Part shown: in pieces, positions 20,846-29,561 of the stretch | How the letters are laid out: each line of letters opens with the position of its first letter | How positions within the stretch are numbered: position 1 is the stretch's first letter | Source: Duganella sp. sic0402 | Lineage (GTDB): Bacteria; Pseudomonadota; Gammaproteobacteria; Burkholderiales; Burkholderiaceae_D | Reading direction: 5' to 3' | Length of the DNA stretch: 64,000 bases | NCBI RefSeq assembly: GCF_019219065.1 | Contig: NZ_JAHUWK010000009.1 | Location: 62,001-126,000 of the forward strand | Made by a program: the position numbers and the translations under genes | Notes under the pieces: generated by a model | Database searches by the model: none | The model's input: only the letters and a program-made list of their open reading frames with translations | What the model was told of the DNA's origin: nothing

Positions 20846-20979
20846 GATCGATTCCCTTCACAAAGTTGATCTACCTTCACGACGAACGAGGGTAGCGGAA
20901 ATCGACATCGGCTGACAAGATGGACAAATTGCTTTTTTCTCAATAAGATCGCCAGCTTGTATTACCTAACTGTCATTCT

Positions 20980-22167
20980 ATGCGCATTTTATCCCTCCTT
21001 CTTCCACTACTTATCTTCAGCGCGGCCGAGGCTGCCGATATTAAACGGCCCGCCACGGTTAACTTCAGTAGTTGCGTCAAGCCCGAGTGGCCAAAAGAGT
21101 CGCTACGCAAAGAAGAATCCGGCACGGTTTACATCAAGTTCCTGATCGATGAAGAAGGCAAAGTGCTCGACACATCTATCCAAAAGTCCAGCGGTTCTGC
21201 TTTACTCGATGAAGCCGCAGTAAACGGCATTCAACGTTGTGGATTTACACCCGCCACGCTCAACGACGTAGCCGTCCGAGGCTGGCAAAAAATGCAGTAC
21301 GTATGGTCATTGGAGACCGATGAATTTCTCCGTAAAACAAAAGAGAACGTGGCCAAGTACCGCACTGCCGCATTGGCCGGTGACGCGGGTAGCATTTACC
21401 AACTGGCGCAGTTGTTCAGGAAAGGTATAGGCTTCCCATTTGATAACGATAAATACATCAAACTCCTGCGTCTCTCGGCAGAGCACTCCTATGCCGAGGC
21501 CGAATATGAACTCGGCGCCAACTACACATCGGGGGTGCTCTTACCCAAAGACCTCGACCAAGCATTGATCTGGTATCAAAGGGCCGCCGACCACGGCAAC
21601 GCCGCTGCACAGTATCGGCTAGCGGAATTTTATGCATCTGGCACCACCGTTCTCTCAGATCCGGCGCAGGCGGCAGCTTGGTATCGCCGCGCGGCCGAAC
21701 AAGGTGATCACGACGCAGAAGTCGCATTAGGCCGGATGTATGAAACCGGACAGCAAGGGCAGAAAAACACCGGACAGGCCACCATCTGGTATCGCAGAGC
21801 TGCCGATGCCGGCAACACCGAAGCGGCCTATCTTCTCGGAAATCTGTATCTGCAAGCGAAAGACGTCGAGCAAGCTGTTCCCTGGCTGACCATGGCGGCA
21901 AACGACCGCATCGAAAATGCGGAGGCAGCGTTGGCCAATTTGTACTTCAGCGGCGCTGGCATGCCGCAAAACGACGTGGAAGGTATGCGCTTTCTGCGCC
22001 GCGCCGCGATGGCCGGCAACGGGCCGGCAATGCGTCAACTGGGACTGATGCTGTCACAAGGTTTGCGTGCAGCAGTCGATACCGATGAGGGAAAGGTATG
22101 GTTGGACAGGGCCGCGCGTCTGGGTCATCCAGGCAGACCAGATGAACCGGTTCACTTCGCGTTTTAA
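20980..22167 (+). CDS. secreted TonB-C-terminal domain fused to Sel1 repeats (small copy)
   Basis: This 395-residue protein shares the plan of the 18785-20392 protein. It has a signal peptide (MRILSLLLPLLIFSAAEAA) and a TonB-C-terminal-like domain containing KPEWPKESLRKEESGTVYIK and GIQRCGFTPATLND. About six Sel1 repeats follow (for example ALIWYQRAADHGNAAAQYRL). Codon use is visibly less GC-biased at third positions than in the larger copy, so it is not a recent duplicate. Its stop overlaps the stop of the convergent GGDEF gene. The ligand or partner is unknown. Confidence 0.86.
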   Translation: MRILSLLLPLLIFSAAEAADIKRPATVNFSSCVKPEWPKESLRKEESGTVYIKFLIDEEGKVLDTSIQKSSGSALLDEAAVNGIQRCGFTPATLNDVAVRGWQKMQYVWSLETDEFLRKTKENVAKYRTAALAGDAGSIYQLAQLFRKGIGFPFDNDKYIKLLRLSAEHSYAEAEYELGANYTSGVLLPKDLDQALIWYQRAADHGNAAAQYRLAEFYASGTTVLSDPAQAAAWYRRAAEQGDHDAEVALGRMYETGQQGQKNTGQATIWYRRAADAGNTEAAYLLGNLYLQAKDVEQAVPWLTMAANDRIENAEAALANLYFSGAGMPQNDVEGMRFLRRAAMAGNGPAMRQLGLMLSQGLRAAVDTDEGKVWLDRAARLGHPGRPDEPVHFAF

Positions 22168-23336
22168 GTCAGGCTGGCTTCCAGCGCCTGCTCGTCCAGC
22201 GTGCGGTCGCGGCCCAGCATTTTGGCGCTGTACAGCAGCGAATCGGCGCGGCGCAGCATGGCTTCCACGCTGTCGCGCTGGCCCAGCATGACGGCGATGC
22301 CGGCGCTGTAGCTGAGCGGCATGCCCAGCTCGCGCGGGCCGGCTTCGGCCAGCCAGGCGCGCAGACGCTGGTCGTAGGCGCGGATGTCGTCCAGGTCGGC
22401 GCCGCGCTTGAGCACGCTGAATTCCTCGCCGCCGTAGCGGCACACCAGGTTGCGTTTGCCGCCAACGGTCTGCATGCCTTCGACGAACAGCTTGAGCGCA
22501 CGGTCGCCGGCTTCATGGCCGTAGGTATCGTTGATTTCCTTGAAATGATCGAGATCCAGCAGCATCGCGCACAGTGGCTGATGCAGGCGCTGGCTATCGG
22601 TGACCACCAGCGCGGCCCGTTCCAGCCAGGCGCGGCGGTTCAGTGCGCCGGTGATGCCATCGGTGCACGCCAGCCGCTCCAGCTCGCGCTCGGCCTGGTC
22701 GCGGTGGGCCAGCAGAATGCCGACCAGCGACATCACCACCGTCACATTGGTCGCCAGCGCGAACAGCACATTGGCCGGGTGCGGCGTGAAGAAATTCGGG
22801 AACAGGTCGGTAAAGAAAGCGCCCAGCACGCCGCGCGACGCGGTCACCGCCATTTGCATCAGCAGCGACGCCACCAGCAACCAGCGCCAGCGGCCGACCG
22901 GCACATCGGTGGGGCGGCACAGCGCGATCACCACGATCGCTACTTGCAAAGTAAGCAAGCCGTTGGCCCAGCCGACGCGGAACGCGTAATTGCCATAGCC
23001 TATGCAATAGCCGACCGTCATCACAATGGCGATGATGGCTGGCGCACGCGCCACCGCCTCGCGGTCGCACCACATGTCGAAGGCGATGGCGCTGTAGGTC
23101 AGGCCGCCGGCGATGCCGGCCATGGCCAGGGTCGACATGATGCGGTCTGCCAGCGATTCCGCCTCCACCAGGGTGGTGGCCATCAGCAACAGCCAACCCA
23201 GCGTTTGCAGCAGGATGCCGATCTGCGCGCGGCGCGCGGCCACACTGACCTTGCCCATCACCGCCAACAATGCGGCGGCGATCGCCACCAGGTTGAGCGT
23301 CATGGCTATGAGCAAAGAAGCAACATCAAGATGCAT
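22164..23336 (-). CDS. membrane-bound diguanylate cyclase (GGDEF)
   Basis: The 390 residues start with an N-terminal membrane region of about seven helices (residues 5-210), then a linker helix and a GGDEF domain (about 222-380). The active-site loop is RYGGEEF (GGEEF at 302-306) and LDLDHFKEINDTYGHEAGD is present, so it should make c-di-GMP. The usual inhibitory I-site RxxD, nine residues before the loop, reads GKRN, so product inhibition is probably lost. The signal sensed by the membrane part is unknown. It converges on the small TonB/Sel1 gene with a 4-base overlap. Confidence 0.92.
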   Translation of the reverse strand: MHLDVASLLIAMTLNLVAIAAALLAVMGKVSVAARRAQIGILLQTLGWLLLMATTLVEAESLADRIMSTLAMAGIAGGLTYSAIAFDMWCDREAVARAPAIIAIVMTVGYCIGYGNYAFRVGWANGLLTLQVAIVVIALCRPTDVPVGRWRWLLVASLLMQMAVTASRGVLGAFFTDLFPNFFTPHPANVLFALATNVTVVMSLVGILLAHRDQAERELERLACTDGITGALNRRAWLERAALVVTDSQRLHQPLCAMLLDLDHFKEINDTYGHEAGDRALKLFVEGMQTVGGKRNLVCRYGGEEFSVLKRGADLDDIRAYDQRLRAWLAEAGPRELGMPLSYSAGIAVMLGQRDSVEAMLRRADSLLYSAKMLGRDRTLDEQALEASLT

Positions 23337-23428
23337 TTGAAGGGAATGACAAAAAAGGAAGCGTGCAGTATAGCAAGCTCTACTACGCTACACTCTGGAC
23401 TTACATCCCTTAACAACAGGAAGCATGC

Positions 23429-23896
23429 ATGGAAAATTACGCGGAACTGCTGGAGACCCTGACGCAGCAGGAGCAAGATTTGCAGTTCGCCGCATTCAAC
23501 AGCGACACCGCGCTGACGCTCGGGATGAACATCATCGAGCTGGCCAAAGCGAAACAAAAGATTATTACGGTCAACATCACCATTAACGGCAAGGTGTTGT
23601 TCCATCATGCCATGCAGGGTGCGTCTGCCGACCAGGCGGATTGGATACGCCGCAAGAACAATGTGGTGGCGCGCTTCGGCCGCTGCTCCTTCTACGTCGG
23701 CATCGACCACAAGCACCGCGGCGTGGTGTTTGAAGACATCAAGTATCTGGACCCGCTGGATCACGCGGCCAACGGCGGCGCCTTCCCGATCACCATACGC
23801 AATACCGGCATCATCGGCACGGTCACCGTGTCCGGTCTGCGCCAGGCCGAAGACCACGCGCTAGTCATCGAAGCCCTGCGCGCCGTCCTGGCCTGA
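23429..23896 (+). CDS. UPF0303 family (heme-degrading-like domain) protein
   Basis: A 155-residue cytoplasmic protein beginning MENYAELLETLTQQEQDLQF, with LGMNIIELAKAKQKIITVNITINGKVLF and a C-terminal glycine-rich GTVTVSGLRQAEDHALV. This is the UPF0303/YBR137W fold, related to HbpS/DUF336 heme-binding domains. The biochemical role is unproved. It converges on slyX, with stop codons adjacent (23896/23897), and diverges from the GGDEF gene. Confidence 0.85.
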   Translation: MENYAELLETLTQQEQDLQFAAFNSDTALTLGMNIIELAKAKQKIITVNITINGKVLFHHAMQGASADQADWIRRKNNVVARFGRCSFYVGIDHKHRGVVFEDIKYLDPLDHAANGGAFPITIRNTGIIGTVTVSGLRQAEDHALVIEALRAVLA

Positions 23897-24106
23897 TCAA
23901 TAGTGCGGTGGACGCTCGTGGGGGAGCTGGCTGCCGCTGCTGCCTTGGGTGTTGTCGCGCAGGCGCTGGACCAGCACGGCGCATAGCTGCTCCAGCTTGT
24001 CGATCTGCTGCTGCTGTTCGTGGACGCGCTGGCTCAGCGAGTCCACCATGTCTTCGGCGTAGGCCAGTTTGATTTCGATGTCGATGAAGCGGTCTTCGGT
24101 GTTCAT
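23897..24106 (-). CDS. slyX: SlyX family protein
   Basis: A 69-residue coiled-coil protein. MNTEDRFIDIEIKLAYAEDM is followed by a heptad region (VDSLSQRVHEQQQQIDKLEQ) and a short tail ending PPHY, as in SlyX. Function is unknown. Its ATG overlaps the stop of the rep gene in ATGA (24103-24106), so it is translated from the rep message. Confidence 0.85.
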   Translation of the reverse strand: MNTEDRFIDIEIKLAYAEDMVDSLSQRVHEQQQQIDKLEQLCAVLVQRLRDNTQGSSGSQLPHERPPHY

Positions 24107-26181
24107 GGTTGTTCCTTGTCGGGTTTGGGTGTGGCCAGCAGTTCCTTCATGCGCGCCAGGCGTTCCTTCGGCGTCAGCACTTCGGATTCCATCGGCACGG
24201 CCGTGCCTTCGTCCAACTTCATTTCCTTGATAAAGCGCGACGGGTCGCAGTGCACCTGCTCGCCCGCGCGCTTGCGTTTCTTGCACCAGGTGATGTGCAG
24301 CGTGCGCTGGGCGCGCGTGATGCCGACGTACATCAGCCGGCGCTCCTCCTGCACCCGCGCCGCAATCGATTCGGCCGGCGCGTCGGCATCGCCCTTGTGC
24401 GGCAGGATGCCTTCCTCGCAGCCGACCAGGAACACGTGCGGATACTCCAGCCCCTTCGACGCATGCAAGGTCGACATGCGCACCGCGTCCGGGTCTTCGT
24501 CCTGGCCTTCCAGCATCGACATCAGCGCCACCATCTGGGTCAGCTCCAGTACGTTTTTTTCCTCGCCGTCGCGGTCCTTGCCGCCGCGGCCGCGATCCTT
24601 CAGCCAGTTGACGAACTCCAGCACGTTCTGCCACTTGCTCTGGGCCGCGCGCTCGTCAAACATATCGTATAAATAGTTTTCATAATTAATCGCTTCCAGC
24701 AGATCATCCAGCACCTGCGCAGCGTTGTCGCCGCTGCCCGACGGGCCGGGACGGCTGGCACGGGCTTCCAGGTTGTTGATGAAGTTGCAGAAGTCGCGCA
24801 GCGGATTCAGTTGCCGGTCTTGCAGCAATCCTTCGATGCCGCCCTTGAACACCGCCTCGAACAGCGAGCATTGCCACTGGCCGGAGAAGGTGCCCAGCGT
24901 TTCCATGGTCGACTGGCCGACGCCGCGCCGTGGCGTGGTCACGGCGCGGATGAAGGCCGGATCGTCGTCGGTATTTGCCAGCAAGCGCAGATAACTGATA
25001 ATGTCCTTGATCTCCGCCTTGTCGAAGAACGACTGGCCGCCGGAAATCGTGTACGGAATGCGCTCCTTGCGCAAGGCCTGTTCGATAATCCGCGCCTGGT
25101 GGTTGCCGCGATACAGAATCGCGTAATCCGACCACTTGTTCTTGCGGTTGAAATGGTCGACCGAAATCAGCATCGCCACCTGGTCCGCTTCCGCATCGTC
25201 GGTCGGCATCGAGGTCACCTGAATCGGCTCGCCCAGGCCGTGCTCCGACCACAGCGATTTCTCGAACAGCTTGGGATTGTTGCCGATCACCGCGTTGGCC
25301 GCCTGCAGGATGCGGGTGGTGGAGCGGTAGTTCTGCTCCAGCTTGATCACTTGCAGGTCAGGGAAATCGGTTTGCAGCGTTTTCAGGTTTTCCACCGAGG
25401 CGCCGCGCCAGGCGTAAATCGCCTGGTCATCGTCGCCCACGGCGGTGAACATCGGCTTCTTGCCGATGCCGGTTACCAGCAGCTTGACCAGCTCGTACTG
25501 GCAGGTATTGGTGTCCTGGTACTCGTCCATCAGCAGATAGCGCAGGCGGCGCTGCCATTTGTCGCGCACCGGATCGTTGTTGCGGAACAGCTCCACCGGC
25601 AGGCGGATCAGGTCATCGAAATCCACCGCCTGATAGGCCGACAGCGTGGCCACATAGCTGGCGTAGACGCGCGCCGACTGCGCCTCGTCCTCGTCCTTGG
25701 CCTGGCTCAGCGCAGCCAACGGATCGACCAGGCCGTTCTTCCACAGCGAGATATCGGTCTGGATGCGCCGCACCACCTGCTTGTCGGTGGTGATCGCCAT
25801 ATCCTGGATCAGCGAGCCGCAATCGTCGGCGTCCATGATCGAGAAGCGGTCCTTGAGGCCGACGCCGTTGGCTTCCTGACGCAGGATCTTGACGCCCAGC
25901 GAGTGGAAAGTCGACACCGTCAGCTGCTTGGCCTGCTTGGGCTGCTTGAGCAGCTTGGCGATACGCTCCTGCATCTCCAGCGCCGCCTTGTTGGTGAAGG
26001 TCAGCGCAGCGATGGTGCGCGGATCATAGCCACGGTCCTCGATCAGGTGGGCGATCTTCTGCGTGATCACGCGGGTTTTGCCCGAGCCGGCGCCTGCCAG
26101 CACCAGGCAAGGACCATCCAGGTAGGTAACAGCCTGGCTCTGGGGCAAATTAAGGCCGAAAACGGGGACTTTGGTGGACAT
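24103..26181 (-). CDS. rep: ATP-dependent DNA helicase Rep (UvrD/PcrA superfamily 1A)
   Basis: Rep is a 3'-5' helicase that helps replication forks past obstacles. The 692 residues match the family. Walker A is AGAGSGKT at 29-36. Further motifs include FTNKAALEMQERI (Ia), VDFDDLIRLPVELF, MDEYQDTN (Walker B), VGDDDQAIYAWRGA (III) and YRSTTRILQAANAVI (IV), with VRMSTLHASKGLEYPHVF and GITRAQRTL in the C-terminal half. The ATG at 26181 gives the expected N-terminus LNLPQSQAV; the longer frame to 26244 adds unrelated sequence. slyX is coupled downstream. Confidence 0.95.
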   Translation of the reverse strand: MSTKVPVFGLNLPQSQAVTYLDGPCLVLAGAGSGKTRVITQKIAHLIEDRGYDPRTIAALTFTNKAALEMQERIAKLLKQPKQAKQLTVSTFHSLGVKILRQEANGVGLKDRFSIMDADDCGSLIQDMAITTDKQVVRRIQTDISLWKNGLVDPLAALSQAKDEDEAQSARVYASYVATLSAYQAVDFDDLIRLPVELFRNNDPVRDKWQRRLRYLLMDEYQDTNTCQYELVKLLVTGIGKKPMFTAVGDDDQAIYAWRGASVENLKTLQTDFPDLQVIKLEQNYRSTTRILQAANAVIGNNPKLFEKSLWSEHGLGEPIQVTSMPTDDAEADQVAMLISVDHFNRKNKWSDYAILYRGNHQARIIEQALRKERIPYTISGGQSFFDKAEIKDIISYLRLLANTDDDPAFIRAVTTPRRGVGQSTMETLGTFSGQWQCSLFEAVFKGGIEGLLQDRQLNPLRDFCNFINNLEARASRPGPSGSGDNAAQVLDDLLEAINYENYLYDMFDERAAQSKWQNVLEFVNWLKDRGRGGKDRDGEEKNVLELTQMVALMSMLEGQDEDPDAVRMSTLHASKGLEYPHVFLVGCEEGILPHKGDADAPAESIAARVQEERRLMYVGITRAQRTLHITWCKKRKRAGEQVHCDPSRFIKEMKLDEGTAVPMESEVLTPKERLARMKELLATPKPDKEQP

Positions 26182-26328
26182 CGGACGAGGGGCTAGTAAA
26201 ACGGACAAACAGCCCCACATTGTAGCAGTCGCCAGGGCCTCCACTGATGTGGCGCATGAAGCGCACAGGACATTTGCGTTACCATGCGCTCATCATAGGC
26301 CCCGCCTAACCTTATATTGGTTGCAATC

Positions 26329-26811
26329 ATGAAATTTGAACACTTAATCGAAGTCAACGACCCGCTCAATCCGCTGCTGGATGCACTGACCGTCAAGCAG
26401 GTCTGGGCCGGCCTGGTGCTGCGCGCCGATTCGCCGAAACTGTTTGTGCCGCACCTGGACGACAGCATCATCGACCAGCGCACCGAACACGGCTTCCGCC
26501 GCCGCCTGCGCTACGGCGAACTGGTGGTGGAAGACCAGGTGGAGCTGGAGCCGATGCGCCAGGTACGCTACCGCGTCGCTGCGCAGCAGGATATCGCCGA
26601 ATCCAGCCTGACCATGACCATCGAGCAGCCGACCGAGGACACGCTGTTCGTGCGCTTCCAGTACGAGGACAGCCACGACGAAGCCACCGACCAGGCCAAC
26701 GCCATGTACGATGAATTCCGCCGCTCGGCCTACGTCGAGTCGGACATCGACACCATCGGCATGCTGCGCGAACTGGCCCGCCAGGGCCGCCTGGATGCGC
26801 TGCTGAATTAA
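26329..26811 (+). CDS. AtaL/DUF1857-like SRPBCC family protein
   Basis: This 160-residue protein starts MKFEHLIEVNDPLNPLLDAL, with YGELVVEDQVELEPMRQVRY and FVRFQYEDSH in the middle. The layout matches DUF1857/AtaL-like members of the SRPBCC superfamily, with a hydrophobic pocket of unknown ligand. The ATG at 26329 is taken over an in-frame ATG at 26317 because the family starts here. It converges on the HD-GYP gene with a 4-base overlap. Confidence 0.8.
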   Translation: MKFEHLIEVNDPLNPLLDALTVKQVWAGLVLRADSPKLFVPHLDDSIIDQRTEHGFRRRLRYGELVVEDQVELEPMRQVRYRVAAQQDIAESSLTMTIEQPTEDTLFVRFQYEDSHDEATDQANAMYDEFRRSAYVESDIDTIGMLRELARQGRLDALLN

Positions 26812-27944
26812 TCGGCAGCGGCCGCGCGTCCCCATACCTGCGCCATGCGCAGCGGCGCAACGTGCAGCGCGGCCACCTGCGCATTGGTCAGCACTTCGCG
26901 GATAGTGTGCAGCGGGTTGCGGGTGTCGCGCTTCAGGAACACGTCCAGCGGCGCGCCGCGCGGCCCGATCACCGACTCCACATGCGGCGTGGTCGATTGC
27001 AGGCCGCGCCGCGACACCACGCCCACCTCGCCGTTAATCAGCCGCACCCAGGTCCCGATCGGGTAAATCCCCAGCTCGCGTATCACCAGTGTCACCAGGT
27101 GGATGTCCAGCGTCAGGCGCGCCTCCAGCAGCATGTCGCGCAGCGCCGCGTTGGCCGCCATCGCCGGCTTGTAGCCACGCTCCGACACGCGCGCGCAATA
27201 ACGGTCGGCCAGCGCCACCAGCTTGGACAGCAGCGGTATCTGCGCCCCCACCTGGCCGCCGGGATAGCCGCTGCCATCTTCGTTTTCATGGTGATGCAGC
27301 ACGCAGTGCAGCCAGGCTTCGTCGTTGACGCCGGCCTGGCGCAGCAGCTGTGCGCTGCGTTGCGGATGGGCCAGCATGCGCGCCCGGTCATCCGCGCTCA
27401 GCGCGGTGCGGCTGTCGTGCCAGCGCTGGTGATGCGCCAGCATGCCGACATTCATGGTCAGCGCCGCCAGCGTGACTGTCATGACATCGTTGCGCGAGCG
27501 CTGGCGGGCGCGCGCCAGCAGCACCGCGATCACCGCCGTGTTGACGCTGTGGCGCGCCGCGTACGGCGCCGCGTGCTGGTTGTGCAGCACGCTGGCGGCG
27601 GCGATGTCGGGGTCCAGCTCGATGGCGGCGTGCACCATCAGCGCGATGTCGTCGAGGCGGCGGCGAAAATCGGGCACGGCGATGCCCATCGACAGCCCTT
27701 GCAACAGCGTGTGCAATTCCAGGTAGGCAGCGTTCAGCTTGCGCAGCACCGACGGCGGTTCCGGCGCCGCTTCCGGCGGCTGTTGGTCTTCAAACACGCC
27801 GCGTTCGACCAGATACGCAATCTGATTGGCGCTGGCGATCATATGTCCCTTGCGGATCAGTAAAGCGCCGTTCTCACCATAGACATCCCACGGTAGCAGC
27901 ATGCCAAGCCGTAGATCAGCCGCTGTCACTTTGCGTATGTTCAT
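26808..27944 (-). CDS. HD-GYP domain protein with a degenerate HD pair
   Basis: This 378-residue cytoplasmic protein has an N-terminal DUF3391-like part (about 1-90) and an HD-GYP-like domain (about 120-290). HD-GYP enzymes hydrolyse c-di-GMP using metals held by an HD pair, an HHE and a GYP-adjacent site. Here HHHENEDGSGYPGG (217-230) and LADRY (D247) are intact. The segment that should read L-H-D-I-G-K instead reads LTMNVGM, so the HD pair is M164-N165. H132 of the first helix is kept. Loss of the HD ligands predicts weak or no hydrolysis and perhaps a c-di-GMP receptor role. It stands alone, upstream of no obvious partner. Confidence 0.88.
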   Translation of the reverse strand: MNIRKVTAADLRLGMLLPWDVYGENGALLIRKGHMIASANQIAYLVERGVFEDQQPPEAAPEPPSVLRKLNAAYLELHTLLQGLSMGIAVPDFRRRLDDIALMVHAAIELDPDIAAASVLHNQHAAPYAARHSVNTAVIAVLLARARQRSRNDVMTVTLAALTMNVGMLAHHQRWHDSRTALSADDRARMLAHPQRSAQLLRQAGVNDEAWLHCVLHHHENEDGSGYPGGQVGAQIPLLSKLVALADRYCARVSERGYKPAMAANAALRDMLLEARLTLDIHLVTLVIRELGIYPIGTWVRLINGEVGVVSRRGLQSTTPHVESVIGPRGAPLDVFLKRDTRNPLHTIREVLTNAQVAALHVAPLRMAQVWGRAAAAD

Positions 27945-28023
27945 CGCCGAAGCATACGGCTTTCAGGTGAGAGTGTGTGAGTTTTTTTGTATCTTTGACG
28001 TATAAATAACAATCAAGGAAAAT

Positions 28024-29466
28024 TCACGGCGCCGGCGTACAGTCGACGCAAGGACAATCGTGCGCCGGTTCATGCTCCAGGTGATGCGCCAGATCACGCA
28101 GCGCGGTGCGCACGCCTTCCTCCACCACCGGATGGTAGAACGGCATGTCCAGCATGGCGTCCACCGTCAGCCCCGCCTGCACTGCCCAGGACAGCAGGTG
28201 GCCGATGTTTTCCGCGCGCGGACCGATCATCTCGGCGCCGAGGAAACGGCCGGTCTTGTACTCGGCGTAGACGCGCAGCATGCCTTTGTTTTGCAGCATC
28301 ACGCGGCTGCGGCCCTGGTTGTGAAACGACACCTTGCCGACGGCGAAGCGGCCAGCGTGCGTGACGCACAATTCGCTGTAGCTGCTGCCCATAGTGGCAA
28401 TCTGCGGCTCGGTGAAGCTGATCGCCAGCGGCGTGCGGCGCAAGCCCGGCTGCACATCCGGATAGCGCGCCGCGTTGGCGCCGGCGATGCGGCCGTGGTC
28501 GGCGGCTTCCGGCAGCTGCGGGCGTTCGTCGTTGGCGTCGCCGGCGATAAAGATGGCGGACGCACCGCACTGCATGGTCTGCTTGTCATAGACAGGAACG
28601 CCATGGTGGTCGCGCTGTAGCCCGGTGTGCTCCAGCCCCAGCTGATGCACATTCGGCCGCCGGCCGATGGCCGACAGCAGATAGCTGAAATGCTCGGTGT
28701 GCTGGTCGCCATTGGTGTCCTCGCTGGTGACAGCCAGGCCATCGCCCTGCTGTACCACCTTCACCACCTTGGTTTTGAAGCGCACGTCCAGCTCATCCAG
28801 CATGGCGCTGCGGGCCACATCCAGCACTTCCGGGTCGCTCAGCTGGGCGACGCTGCCGCCACGGCCGAAGATGGTGACGCGCACGCCAAGCCGGTGCAAT
28901 GCCTGACCCAGCTCCAGTCCGATCACGCCGGTGCCGGCCACTGCCACTGATTCCGGCAGGTCGTCCCAGTAAAACACCTCGTCGCTGGTGATCACGCGCG
29001 GACCGGCAGCGCGCCACTCGTCCGGCACGATCGGGGTTGAGCCGGTGGCGATCACAAAGCGTTCCGCCTCCACCACGGTGTGATCGTCGATTTGCAACTG
29101 GGTCGGGCTGATGAAGCGGGCGTGGCCGTGCAGCTTGTCTTCGTCCGGGTAGCCGTCCACGCTCTCGACCACGAAGCCGACAAAGCGGTCGCGTTCGCTG
29201 CGCACGCGCGCCATCACTGCCTGGCCATCGATGCGTACCTCGCCTGCGTGTACACCGAAGCCGGCCGCCGCATGCAGCATGTGCGCGGCGTCGGCAGCGG
29301 AAATGAGGAGCTTGCTGGGCATGCAGCCGACCCGCGCGCAGGTGGTGCCGTAGACATTGCCCTCGATGAGCAAGGTTTGCTTGCCGCCGGCCTTGGCGGC
29401 GCGATAGCCGGTCATGCCGGCGGTGCCTGCGCCAATGACGGCGACTTCAGTGCGTAAGGTTTTCAT
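28024..29466 (-). CDS. dihydrolipoamide-dehydrogenase-like flavoprotein disulfide reductase
   Basis: The 480-residue protein has the FAD motif IGAGTAG (11-17), the redox pair C43-x4-C48 in TTCARVGCMPSKLL and the NAD motif VAGTGVIGLELG. The dimer-domain catalytic pair H-x4-E is in FYHPVVEEG. It is therefore a complete pyridine nucleotide-disulfide oxidoreductase. It lacks any linked 2-oxoacid dehydrogenase genes, so lipoamide may not be its substrate. The extreme C-terminus carries extra cysteines in DCPCVDC (471, 473, 476), which could be a metal site or a redox tail. It diverges from argP across 95 bases. Confidence 0.88.
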   Translation of the reverse strand: MKTLRTEVAVIGAGTAGMTGYRAAKAGGKQTLLIEGNVYGTTCARVGCMPSKLLISAADAAHMLHAAAGFGVHAGEVRIDGQAVMARVRSERDRFVGFVVESVDGYPDEDKLHGHARFISPTQLQIDDHTVVEAERFVIATGSTPIVPDEWRAAGPRVITSDEVFYWDDLPESVAVAGTGVIGLELGQALHRLGVRVTIFGRGGSVAQLSDPEVLDVARSAMLDELDVRFKTKVVKVVQQGDGLAVTSEDTNGDQHTEHFSYLLSAIGRRPNVHQLGLEHTGLQRDHHGVPVYDKQTMQCGASAIFIAGDANDERPQLPEAADHGRIAGANAARYPDVQPGLRRTPLAISFTEPQIATMGSSYSELCVTHAGRFAVGKVSFHNQGRSRVMLQNKGMLRVYAEYKTGRFLGAEMIGPRAENIGHLLSWAVQAGLTVDAMLDMPFYHPVVEEGVRTALRDLAHHLEHEPAHDCPCVDCTPAP

Positions 29467-29561
29467 GGGATAAGTCTACTCCTGATTACGTATCGTGTTT
29501 TACTTCAAGGCAAATCAGTATTAGTATTACTTATTGTTTTTAAATTTTATAAGTTTGACTT

